From positions 806,001-870,000 of the forward strand of contig CAJNOJ010000006.1 of assembly GCA_905250025.1 (NCBI GenBank): a DNA stretch of 64,000 bases. The letters are read 5' to 3'. The stretch comes from Adineta ricciae (lineage: Eukaryota > Rotifera > Eurotatoria > Adinetida > Adinetidae). Both the position numbers and the translations under genes were made by a program. The notes beneath the pieces are model-generated. The model searched no databases. It was not told where the DNA came from and saw nothing but the letters and a program-made list of their open reading frames with translations. Positions 22,201-34,400 of this stretch are shown here, one piece after another (the first letter of the stretch is position 1; every line of letters starts with the position of its first letter).

Positions 22201-23569
22201 AACACCATTCGGTACCGTTTGATTGTTGGGCACGTAGAAAAGAATCGGTGGTGGTTCAAGACGTTGAACATGTAGTCTGAGAAGGCTTTGACTTAATTGT
22301 CGTTGATTTTTATAAGAACATTCAAAGAGAAGATCGTTATCGAACTCTTCGATACGGCGAATTTTCACTCGATAATGATTTTGATCAAAAAACTCGAATC
22401 GATGATTGTTTTCCATGACGATATCAGTACGGTTGATGATGTGCCATGAAATTTTTTCATTGATATTCATTGGTAATTGACATTCAATCACTGCTGATCG
22501 GCCAGCATAGACATTCATTGTCGCTTGGCTGAACAGTTTTTCTTCATTGTTCACGGTCAAACGTTCATGAACGGCGAGAAAGATCTCTTCAGAAAATAAA
22601 TGTCGCCGCCGACCACTATTGTAGATAACCAGACAAATGTATAATCCGCTGTGATTGTAATCGACTGCTGGTATGTCAATGCGATTGTTTCTTCCAACGA
22701 TCGGACCCGTTTTTCGGCCGTAGTGCCATTCGATTTGATATTGATCGTCGTCATTCAAACTTTCAACTTGACATTGGAGATCGATCGATTTGCCACGCTG
22801 AATATCCAAACGTGATGTTGATGGACGTATGTAAATTTTCGGTCGATAGAATTCAGTTAGATGAGCTGCAGATGATTGACGTATCAAGCCATTTGATGCT
22901 ACACAACGATAGGAGCCGAAATCAGTCGATTGAATCGATGGAAGTATTAGATCGTAATGATCGAGTGCAAGGGAAAGATTCTTTCCGTCTTTCGTCCAGT
23001 GAACCAGTGGACTGGGCGAGCCATGTGGTGGTTCACAGCGAAGACGAATACGTTCACCGATCGCTGCAGTCGTTGACGCAGGAGAGACGATAAAGTCTTT
23101 ATCAAGTTCTACAAACAACTTTGATTAAATTAAAATTCAGAATATAAACAACATACTAATGAAATTGACTCGGGCTGTGCGACTCTGAGTTCGTCCAAAG
23201 GCGTTTTCAGCAAAACAATAATATGCGCCAGCGTCTTGTGGCATTGTATTAATAACATGTAATGCCATAAATTCAGTGATGATTCGTGCATTGGGATCCA
23301 TTGTTACCAATCGACCATCTTTGTACCAATTCACACGAAGATCATCCAACGATGATGCTTCTGCTCGACAGTGTAAAGCCATGGGTTTATCCAATTCGAC
23401 AAGAATATCTTGTGGCTGTTCAATAATAACTGGAGGTTTATTATCAGTATTTGTACATTGTGAAAAATCTAAATGAACGAACAAGAAAGAAATCAATGAA
23501 AGATATTCCTTTGATTCAAGAGAATCACTTACGAATCAGAAGATAGAAAGTCAGAATTCTGATATTCAT
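19251..23569 (-). CDS. ROBO: Roundabout (Robo) axon-guidance receptor
   Basis: Single-pass Slit receptor, 1,217 aa. Nine in-phase exons: 23569-23533, 23468-23157, 23108-22049, 21794-20776, 20713-20632, 20570-20057, 19998-19694, 19628-19537 and 19483-19251. Signal peptide MNIRILTFYLLI. Five Ig domains (aa ~22-500; Ig1 starts PPVIIEQPQDILVEL, Ig2 has RCEPPHGSPSPLVHW) are followed by three FN3 domains (~510-810), a TM (WFLPILIISSVLFTCALLY, ~837) and a cytoplasmic tail. That 5+3 order is the Robo signature. The tail has a PYATT motif near aa 984 (Robo CC0/CC1-type phosphotyrosine site) and a proline stretch LIPPPPQP (CC2-type, Ena-binding). Low-complexity poly-Ser, poly-Gln and a His run also occur. 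The 254-nt intron 3 is long for this window. Confidence 0.94.
20138..20176 (-). repeat. CAG/CAA repeat encoding 13 glutamines in Robo tail
   Basis: A run of Gln codons (CAG then CAA on the coding strand) just before the PYATT motif. The pure CAG part may be length-polymorphic. Confidence 0.9.
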
Positions 23570-24985
23570 TGTTCAAATATCTGTCTTTGACGCTGAGTTA
23601 TTGTTCACGATTAATAATCATCCATCTAGAAATCTTTCGAATAGAAATAAATGAAACAAACATACGTAATGATGATTTCCGATGAAGAAATCGANGATCT
23701 TGAACTATATATGTGTATGTGCGTGTATGTACACGTAGTTTGTCTTCATCTTTTCAGATTGAAGGACATACGAACAATTTTATAGGAGTACAAGTGTATG
23801 TCTACGTAATTGTACTTATCAACACACATCGATTTCTTATTACATACATGCTACAAACATAACTATTTCGATCAGTGGACATTTGTCACGCCTGTAAACA
23901 CATACACACAAATATTACATGTAACACTAGTCACCAAAGGACTGTAATCATAGTGCAATGAAACAGAAAATAAAATCTCGATCGATATGCTCAAGTGTTG
24001 CTTTCTAAGACGGATGATGTCACCAGATGAAAATTATAGTTCGACGTCTTTACTTGCACTATATGTCAATATATCTGTCTATATAAATATATCAAAAATG
24101 GTGTTCCTAATGATCAGAGTCATTGGAAGTGATTGTATAGATATGTATATATGTCACATAATGATCAATCTCTGTCGATGATAATGACAACTGTGTCTGA
24201 ATGACGGAGACCTTGGTAGTTTTCTATCGGTTCACATCTAAATTATGTTTACACCTGATGATATCAGACAGATGAAGGTTACACGGAAGGGAGAAAAAAA
24301 AACTTCAAGGAAGATTAACTGATGTGTTGGAGATTTCATTTCATCCGTATATGTCAATAAAGCATGTTAAAGACATTAGAATGATTATTTGTTGTTTCAT
24401 CTTCAAATGGTTTCTTATGTAAATGATCGAATTGGTTTTCCAGCTGTTTAGATGTCTATATATGTTCATAAGACAAATAAACAAAATCTAGACGAGCGAT
24501 ATCAATTAAATTTGGTGTGAACAGAAAAAATAAAAGGCTAATCATACACATTTTAGGAGCCCGTTAGCGATATAGAACACACATGTGTTCTTATCATATA
24601 CGTGCATGTCAAAGACGAAGAAAAATGATTTCCGTTTCTCACATAAAACAATAACAAATCACTTTCACTATAAAGCCGGAAATGGAGCTTAGAGAAGAGA
24701 AGAAGAACAAGGCAAAATGAGTATCATACCTAATTATCAACAGGAATCACCCAATCAATGCGAAACTTCAAATAAAAAGTTCACTCTGTCCCCTTTGTCT
24801 TTTATCTTTACCTTCTTTTCACTTTACAAGATAGGGAACAATGACACGTGTGTACATATGCTATCAATTTTAATCGTATCGGGTGTACATACATATATAT
24901 AAATACTTACTCGAATGTGTAAAACAGGCGCACGAGCGCGTCGATGTGAAGAGAAACTAGACAGAGAGAAAGGGAAAGAGAAAGC

Positions 24986-25011
24986 GAGAGAGAGAGAGAG
25001 AGAGAGAGAGA
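24986..25011. repeat. (GA)n microsatellite
   Basis: About 13 perfect GA units inside a longer purine-rich tract (roughly 24960-25015). Confidence 0.95.
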
Positions 25012-25625
25012 AATGTTCAACGTATATGTATGTGTGGCACCGAAATGTTCATGCGGTCGCTCGTCGACGAGCACTAAACGATAAGAAAAAGAAAAACGGA
25101 TGCTGCTCGTAATAAAAAAAGGAGGATTTTTTATTCACATGCAAAAACGAAGAAGAAAAGAGTGAGAGAAAGGGAAAAGATCGGAGGAAAGATACGAAAA
25201 GAAACGAGAATGAGACCATTACATAACATCGAGCTACCGCCAACATATACTATCGCGGTTGCTGTCAAAGTGATTAATCATCATCGTTTCCTGCCATACT
25301 AAACATCACAAAGAAGCCAAGTGAAGAAAGTTGGAAAGAGAACACAAAGGCGTGTCAGATATCAACGTTTATATTTCTCCTCTTCGCAGCTAACCTTGAT
25401 TCATCCCAATTAATCGACATATTCTTCTCATAAGTGTTCTAATATTTACTTATAAATAGTTAGGAGACAACATAAAGCGGAAGCATCATTTGTGCATGCG
25501 CACATCAACCTTGACTAGGTGTCACTTTAGAACGGAATTACACGACAGACAAGCAGGCGGATGCGTTGTCATTCCCATGGTAATTGTCTTTTCCTAGGGA
25601 GAGACGAAAAACCGACAAATCGGAA

Positions 25626-25643
25626 ATATATATATATATATAT
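25626..25643. repeat. (AT)n run
   Basis: About nine perfect AT units in the gene-poor region. Confidence 0.9.
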
Positions 25644-27371
25644 TTATTTATTGTGTATACAAGCATGACGCGCAATCTCAAAATGCATCAGAATAGCTTG
25701 CATTTTCTAGCATCCACTAGGACTTAGTGCATGCACAAACATGCGTGCGTACATTGACGCTGTTACACAACGCATTTTTTATATAATATATATATCCGAA
25801 AGAAAAACCTCCAAGGATCCATTAGAAAAAGCTCGATGTTTCGAAAAAAATCCAATTTACACCGACAAGACATGGAGACAAGTTTACTGCGTATAATTGA
25901 CTCGTACATTGTACGTGGTTTGTGGGATATAAAAAAAGAAAAAGAAAAAAGGAAATTAGCGAGAGGGATAGGAAAAAAATGAGTTGAACAAGATTAACGT
26001 GCGTGTCAAGTTCGACGCTATGCTGCTTGCTACTCTTTTAACTGAAAATGATGACAAAGCGCCAGACCAATTAACCACTACACGAATGAGCGAAAAATGA
26101 AAAGGTCGCCGACCATTTCCTATTTTGTCCTCATGACTTGCGGTCATGATTGACCCTTTTTTTCTTTTAAAGTAAATTAAAATCAATTATTGCATTTACT
26201 AGAGAGGTTCTATTTCGCGCTCTAGCGATTGAAGAAGACCTTCCATCGTTTATGTGCATCTGTTTATCGTGTTTTCTTGTTCTCTGATTCTTCCTCAAGG
26301 AAAATTAACATCGCTATGTCTCTAGAAAAACGAAAGAAGATTTCAGATAAATCCGACCTTGTTTCTCTGTTGATTACTGTCGAGCAAATTTAATTTAGAT
26401 AATACTCTTATTGACTCCCATCAAATCAAACAAACTATTAGTTTTCGTCCATGACTATCTCTCCCAAATACAAATGAGTGTGATTCAATGAATGAGATTC
26501 TTTCAATGATCAGAAGAGTCAAAATAATATCATTCGATTTTACCTGATAATCAATGAATATACATAGGGATATTTCGCAAACGGCCTTGTCTAATCTTGC
26601 TTAATAGGCAAATCGTGATGGTATGATATACGAAGTAAATCATGTGCATGCAGAGTGTCCCTCATTTTTTCTTCTTCTGTCACTCTCAAGTTGAACTCGC
26701 TTTAGGGTAAATATATCAACGATGTATGGACGCTGCCAATGATGACAACGGCAAGAAGGATGATGAGGGTGATGATGATGATGATGATGACTTTGATTGT
26801 ATTTTTAATGTGTATATGAGAGACACACACATATGGCCTCGCATCAGCGTCGAGAGCAAAAGCGAGAGAGAGAAAAAAACCGATAGACAGAATGACTATA
26901 TGTGACAAATAGACTCAAACTGAGACGGAGAAAGGAAATTCAATTGACGCCTGCATGTCGATCACTGACCGATAGGACAGACAATGTCACGCATTACTTT
27001 TCTTCATCCTCTTTTTTCGATAGATTTTATTAGACATTGAAATGAGTGATTCCATTGTCCATTATCTTCATATTCTTTCTTGCATGTTCAATTTAGAACC
27101 GTAGTCAAGTTGAAAGAGACTGAAAACTAGGTTAATGTTGCAAGAGGAGAATCCCTCGATGATATGTAATCATTGTCAAGGCAACGGAATGAGCATTTGA
27201 TCTATAGAATTTGTAGCTATAACGAAGAAAAATGTCAGCTGTCATCAAGATGTCATTTCGGTGATATTTATAAAACAAGCCAAGAAGAAAAATCGAGAAG
27301 ATATCGACAATCAATATACAATTTCTCCACATACGAGTAGTGCAGTAGAGAAAGTTATTGAGTCATTACTA

Positions 27372-28019
27372 ATGTATACACGAAAGATTCTATTTGTCTT
27401 AATTTTATTAATTATTTCAATAGCTGCGCAACGTGACAAGAAAAAGCTCTGTATACATAATTTAGTTATCAATGGTACGAATTTAATTACTGGCCATCGT
27501 AAACAATTATTAATATTAAGTGTTGTTAATTTCAATAATCCATCGTCTCGTACACAAGCGAATAGGTAATGAGACGACCGATTTCAAACATATTCATACG
27601 ATTATTCGATAGATTTCTGGATTTATATCGTGAACTAGAACGTCAGCATATCCGTGATTCTGTTGTTCGTTTGATGCTTATCAATGAACAAGATGCAGCT
27701 CAGTATTTCAGTGGAAATAAATTTGGTAAAATTCAACTCTTTCAAGACAACCCTCAGGATCGTCTTGTTCAACGATTGCATCGTCAACATGGTGAAACCT
27801 TAAATAATTATGTTTTCGGAAGGTTAATTGAAGCATTCATCTTGTCGTTTTTCGAATATTTCCCCATAAATCTTCTTTCTCTCTAGATGCGGATATTTGA
27901 TATACACCCAAGAGCATCCAAATTCCAATCTTGACGATGTGAGCAATTACCAAGATCTTCTTCGAATTATAACCACAGCTGTTAAAAACAAACGACGCTG
28001 TCAAAATCTATGCAGCTGA
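27372..28019 (+). CDS. Selenoprotein-P N-domain-like secreted protein, no Sec
   Basis: Predicted secreted thioredoxin-fold protein, 178 aa. Three in-phase exons: 27372-27565, 27613-27822 and 27887-28019. Signal peptide MYTRKILFVLILLIISIAA. The order resembles the SelP N-terminal domain: a hydrophobic strand (KQLLILSVVNF), a helix (RFLDLYRELERQHIRD), a strand (VVRLMLINEQ), a segment like SelP's VYQQ...DVW (KIQLFQDNPQDRLVQRL) and the family's RCGxLxY element (FGRCGYLIYTQEH). In SelP a U-x-x-C redox site follows the first strand; here that place reads NFNNPS, so there is neither Sec nor Cys. The TGA at 28017 ends the frame and a second TGA follows two codons later, so recoding is unlikely. Function unknown; heme or metal binding or redox activity is not shown. 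Confidence 0.6.
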
Positions 28020-28410
28020 GATTGAAGAGAATCAAACAAGGTTGGAATTCACTTTTGCAGTGTTCATTGAAGTGCTCGTGTTGTTGTGCATTTTTATTTG
28101 TTATTCTTTGTCATCAGAACTATGATTTGACATCTTGCATTTTTGTCACTAATCTTTCGATAGATGAGATACTTTGATTAATCGTAAAAAAACTCGACCG
28201 TAAAAACAAAAGAACTTGTCTTGTAGAAAGATAATTGAAACATGAACAAATCGGACATTGATGAAGTGCTCTACTGATTTCCTCTTACATAACCAACATT
28301 CATTATCTTTCTGACATTTAGATACCACCTTGAGAGAGAAAGTTTTTCCCTAATCTACAAGTCATGTGTAGATATCGTCGAATTCAAGCTACTCCTATAT
28401 TTCATTTAAA
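28020..28410. other. Convergent 3' spacer
   Basis: About 390 nt between the SelP-like gene (+) and the giant repeat protein gene (-). Holds 3' UTR sequence for both; no ORF. Confidence 0.5.
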
Positions 28411-31400
28411 TTAATTTNCAAGAAGTCGCTGAGCAACATCTGCCGGCATTTTATTACTTAGGTATTCTAAATATTCGTCTCGCTTGTCGAGTTTTAACAT
28501 ACGACGAACAGTGCGCGGTGAAACATCGGGATGTTCAGAAGAAAGATACTGAGCAAGATTTTCGAAATACACATCACCTTCGCCTTTTTTGTGCACGCAA
28601 ACAGGCGCTTCACGTAAGGTTATATCTCGATAATGATGTGGTGCAATTAATTGTGGTCGTGTAGGTCGCACAGGATAACGACTGGGTAACATCATCACAT
28701 AGGCGGGATCAGCGCCGAGAACAGCATCGTTTTCGTACATGTATTGAACGTAGAAACGTGTTTTACGATCGGACGACAGCATAGTTTCATCATCCGGTAT
28801 GACTAATATACGTGGTTTTGGACACAGAGTCGTTTGCACTTGTGCACGATCATTTTCTAATTTCGTTAAATATGGATTATCATTCAATTTAGCACGAGTT
28901 AACATTTCAGGATGTATGCGTGTTAATTCATTGATTGTCACACCTTTCTTTTGGTCATTTTCCACATAACCTAAGACATCTAGATAAGGTGCAACATTAC
29001 GAAGAGCATGAACTTCGCAATTAACTCCATGAGGATGACCTTCCTTTTGCCATGCTAATGGGAAATTATCTAAGTTTAAATATCGGGCATCGCCGCGGCC
29101 ATCTTTCGAGTAGAGCACCTGCTGGTCATCAGTAAACCACGGATGACCTATGGTTGATGTAGATAAACTTCCAACTGATTTCGATTGGCGTAACAAGGGC
29201 AGAATTGCTGGTCCACCAGGTTGACGTGTATTACGTCCAGTAACGGTCATCGAACCATTCAGACCAGTTTGCACACTGTCTTGATTTTGAATAGGTATTT
29301 CATTATCAACATCGATTGTTTCACGATGTAACTGATTGGCACGATCGATTAATTCTTTGGATAATTCAAATGAACTTCGACCAATCGTAATGATCAAACC
29401 ACCTGCTCTATTCGATTGAACTTTACCAATACGATCAATTAAACGTGCGACGATGGTGCCCGTACGATGTGGTGAAGTATTGATAGTTTCGATGGCATTA
29501 ATGGCTTCAATGCGTGGTACAACAATTTCATCTTCATTCAATTTGATAACTAAACGACGGAAATCATCCTGGTAGATCGAACCAGCGCGATAAATGTAAT
29601 TAGCAAGCATGAGTAATGGATCGATTGCATAACCGTTCGATGCATCGGGTGGTTGCACATTCAATGTTGATGTTGACGATGTTTTTTGTATGTCTCTCAA
29701 CGATTTATTGAATGGAAAAAGTAATTTCAATTTCGGATCAACAGGTGATTTGGAAGGTCCTGTAGTTGATGAAGTTGTCACTTTGGACGACATTAACTGT
29801 TTTTGTTGTGGTAAACGTAATGTTTGATCAGCAAGGACAATAACTAAATATTTTCCATCTTCCTCTTCGTAGATATCATCAGCGAACTTGACGAGCAATT
29901 CAGCAATTGTTTGTCCGTTGACGGGACCGCGTAATTCCGAACCAACATCGCTGGGGATAATGAAACGTTCGCCATTTCTTAACGATATGATGATTTGTCG
30001 ATCAGCACGCTGTAAGAATCGACCATTCAAAGATAAAATTTCTCCTAGAATACGTATGACACGTTGTTCAGTAGTTTCGCCGAGTGCTTCGTCCCAATCA
30101 CGAATATAATTGTTGAATCGATAGATTCTTCCGTCATCGAAATGACGATATTCAATATCCGTTCGATCAGCGTTCAATGTAAAACGACCGTGATTAACTA
30201 AATAATCAGCTAGACTTTGTTTTGTTACAGGTAAAACAGGATTCTGTATGATTAATTGTTGGGTATTGTCTGGTGTCATTGACAGAACTAATCGACGCGT
30301 TTCATTATCGATATTAATCGAGCCAAATTGATCAAGTTTTTCTAATAAATGATTTGCACAACGGATTTGGTTTTCTGCTGTGGTTAAATCGATTTTCGAT
30401 AATAATGTGACAGTTCGTGTTGTTAAACCAAAACGTTTAACTAGCGGTGACAATGCCGATTGATTTGCTGCTGGTCGAGTGTTTGGATTAATAAATGGAA
30501 TATCATACGTTTTACCTTTATGTACTAAGCGAATATAACCTTCGCGTGTATTACTGATAGTTTCGGAATGATTCAATAGCCATTGTGATAGTTGACGACT
30601 TTGGAATGGGAGGACGTTCTCGGATGTGGAGTTCAAGATTCGTGTATCAACAATTGCGCGTAATTGATCGAGTGGAATGGTTAATGTTTGATTCGAAAAA
30701 TGTATTTGAACTAGTTTCAAACGACGATTGCATGTAATTAAACCATGACGATACATGTATTCGATGGTGCCGTGATAACGTTCGATAAATTCAGCTTGAG
30801 TTTCTTGTGCTAGACGAGTACGGAATTGTTCGTCAGTTTCATCGTTGCCTGTGTTTGTACGATGACGAGTAAAGCGTTGGCCTAGTGAACGTATGACGTT
30901 GGACATATTTTGTGACGAGGATGGTGTTGTTGTTGTCGTTGTTGTTGTGGCTGGAATAATCGAAGCAGGAAATTGAACGTATTGATCATTGTAATATAAT
31001 AACCAATTACCAAATTCATCTTGTTTGATTTGACCATGTTTGAATAATAAACGTGTCACATCTTGTCGTCGATATTTATTTTGATGAATATAGTCACTAT
31101 GTTCGGGTGTAAAATACAGTTGTGAACCATCGGATTGATTTTCTAGTAGGAGTAAATTATTTGTATTATCATGTTTTATTCCATCCTGTTTGCTGATGGT
31201 TTCCACGTATTGTTCGATCAATTCTTGCTTTTGTTTATTGGACAACTTTACCGTTGGTAAATCTGTTGCTAGTGTTGTTGATGCGATTCGTGGAACTTGT
31301 AGTGAATATGTACGGCCATTGAAAACGAATGTGTCCTGTTCAATAAGACCACCATTAGCAAGCAGCATATCAATGATGTAACCACGATCAAAACCGTGAC

Positions 31401-34400
31401 TGGCTGCTTGACGATACCAGCGTGATGGTAATTCTAATCGATGATTAGGGTCATGAAGGAATTCTAATTCAACACGTTCATTCTCCTCATCAACGTGTAT
31501 ATGACGTATATGTGAGGACAGAACTTGACGTTGACCAACACGTTCAGTCGTATCGATCTCGTCATCCAAGGGTATGTCAGGTTGGACATAACGATAAGCA
31601 TAACTACCTGTATCGGCATCATATCGGACATGTCCATTACGGAATAGGTAATCGGCAACCAGACGTGGGTCATTGGTTGGTGGCATGTGCTCATATGGAA
31701 TATGAATAATCTGTGTATGTTCTCCATCGAATAGATCGATTTCAGTTTCGCGGTTTTCTCCATCACTTCGAACTCCTTGTATAATGGATCGTAACCATAA
31801 TAGTTCCGATTGATCTAAAGCGATTCGTTGTTTACCGAATATTATTTGACCATCAGAATATTGAACATAATTGTATAAAAGCAAGATTCGGGCGATATCA
31901 TTCATACCGATAACTTCTGGATTGTCCGATGGTTTGGACGAGTTAATTTTATTTTCCATGTAAGCGTCGACATCCTCATGGTTAATAAAGATTTGCTGTT
32001 CTTGGTCATCTTCGCCTCTAGGGAAAATAACAATGTCGTTTTGTTCGGTGATAGTTATGGATTTTTCTCGATTTAATTGATCGAGCCATTGGGATAAATG
32101 ATTGACTTCGTCTTCGGTAAGAGGAGTTCGTTCGGCGTTTTTGTTTGATGTTAATCGAAGTTTTTTCGCCGTCGGTTGAAATAGTTTCTGTTTCAAATTC
32201 TTTAATTTTAACATCTGTCCACGATAATGAATAGTAATCAATTGCTTGTCGTTATCAAATTCAATTTTATCAAATATATGATCGACTAAATGTTGAGTGC
32301 AAGTTTCAATATCTAGATCGAGATCTTCACAGAGAATACGCGTATCATCTTCATTAAATTCGAGTTGTTGTTGTTGTTGTGAAAATGGAGAATTGTCAGT
32401 TAACGAAAGCCTTAAGCGGCGACCTTGAATGAGTTCGAGCGTGCCAACATTACTACCATTTGCATTGACAAAGTGCAACAGTGAAGCAATACTTTCAAGG
32501 AGTAATACCCGTTCTCTACCGTCGTTGTCGTCGTTGGTTTTTATTTTTTTCTGTTCTTCTCGTTCGAGTGAAGGAGAGGTAGAATGTTGGTTATGATTTT
32601 CTTTTTCTTTTTCTCTTTCTACTTCTTTTTCTACTTCTTCTTCTTCTTTTCCTTCTTCTTCTTCTTGTACTTCATCGTTGTCACTTGGAGTTTGTTGGCG
32701 AAAGGGAACAAAAAAAACCAAATTTTTTTCTTCGTCTTCAAACATATTTCTTGCTTTTTGATTGGTCGCTCTTTTCTTCTCTTCATTTACTTTTGCTCGT
32801 TTTTTTTCATTCTCTTCCAAAGGTAAATTGACAATCTCAATGTTATTATTTGGTTTTATTATCATACGTAAAGAATTTCCAGTTCGATCTATTTGGACAT
32901 GATTTTCATGCCAATGTAATATATCATTTAATTCTAAAGCTTGTTGATGTAAAAGATTCGATAGACGTAACCCATCGTCACCACCGATACGTACTAAATA
33001 ATTAGGCATCGTACGATAACGTATTAGAAATGTTTGACCTTGATCACTTGACCATTGTGCATTGTCGGATAACCATTGTAGAACACTCATATCCGCTTGA
33101 CTATCATCCTCTTCGTCTTCTCTGTGTTGTATTGGTTGATCTTCGGTACCGGATGCTGGTGTTAATTGTAATACTTGATCATCTAATGTTAATATTAATG
33201 ATTGACCATCTTGTCCTTCTTCATAGGCACAGATATGTAATAGTAGAGTAGCTAATCCGTCAGCATTTAATGTTTGACCTTGTTGATGTTTGAGGAACAG
33301 TTCGTGAACGTCTTCGCTTGGAACAAGAAACGTTCCATCTAATATTAATGCGCCTGTTTTACTGTCAAAGTGTATGTCGTTCAACGAGCGAAGTAGTTTG
33401 GCTAAACGTGCGATTAATTCTGGTGATGGAGATGTTTGAACAGTTAATATACGACGAACATCTAATTCACTATTCGCAACACGAATAATTTGTTCATTGC
33501 CATCAAACGAAACATGACCCGTACGAATTAGATATTTTAAGATTTCAGTCCAGAAATAGTTCTGATTTGATTGAAGTTGACGAACTTGGTAAAGATCAAG
33601 TATACGTGAGCCTAATCTGCCAATCAATGGAATACTAACACCGTCAACATTCATATCCTGTCGGTTTAAATCAAATGTTGTATGACCAACAAGCCAGTCT
33701 TCAATCACAGCAATTAATTGTGCTGGTATACGACGATTCACTTGATCGAGATGTTCAACCCATTGTGCCTTTTGGTATTTCTTCTTATAAACTAACCATT
33801 TGTCTGCGGGAATGACAATAGGTTCTCCGTGTACGAATATGATCAATTGATCAGATTCGGTTTCGAATGGTGGGGGATATTCATCGATTGCATCAAGATA
33901 AACATTTTGTGCTAGAGTTATATGATCGTTGGATGGTAAACGTATATGTGACATTTGAATTTGTTGACCATCGATGAGAAGAATCAATGTGCCATCATCA
34001 CTACGTAAGCGTCGTGCATTCGATGAGAAATAATCGTAAATAAACTGTTCATAACTTAATGGATCCAGTTCAGGTTCGTTCATTTGTTCTCGTGCTCCAG
34101 GACGAAGATTTTCGTAGATAGGTTGTTCTTGTAACTGAACATCATTGGATGGAACGAGAATTGAACCAGCAACGGCAATTAAGCCAGCAACTCCGCTCGA
34201 TGTATCAGGATGATGAGGAACTGACGGTTCTTCGATGATAGTACTTGAATTTGGCCGAAATTGTTGTGTTCTTTGTTGTTGCTGTTGAGGTTCATCAGCA
34301 GAACTGTAACCTGATTCGATAACGGTCATCTGACTGTCAGTTCGCTTGGTTACAATAGGTTGGTACTGTTGTTGTGGCTGCTGCTGCTGCTGTGACTGTG

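Larger units (their letters stand above)
23570..27371. other. Gene-poor 3.8-kb stretch upstream of Robo
   Basis: AT-rich, with no supported ORF; the frames seen are short and low in complexity. Contains an ambiguous base (N) at 23695, a GA microsatellite near 25.0 kb, an AT run near 25.63 kb and many short A/G tracts. It probably includes the Robo promoter and enhancers, and at its right end the promoter of the SelP-like gene. Confidence 0.5.

Noticed and set aside
24915..25112. Arg/Glu-rich ORF over the GA microsatellite
   Set aside because: Translation of a simple repeat; no evidence of a gene.
28017..28019. TGA at the end of the SelP-like gene read as selenocysteine
   Set aside because: A second TGA follows two codons later, so recoding would add almost nothing; no SECIS-like structure was recognised by eye.
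32584..32826. Phe/Tyr-rich + strand frame inside the giant gene
   Set aside because: It is the antisense of the Glu/Lys-rich stretch of the giant protein and has no independent support.
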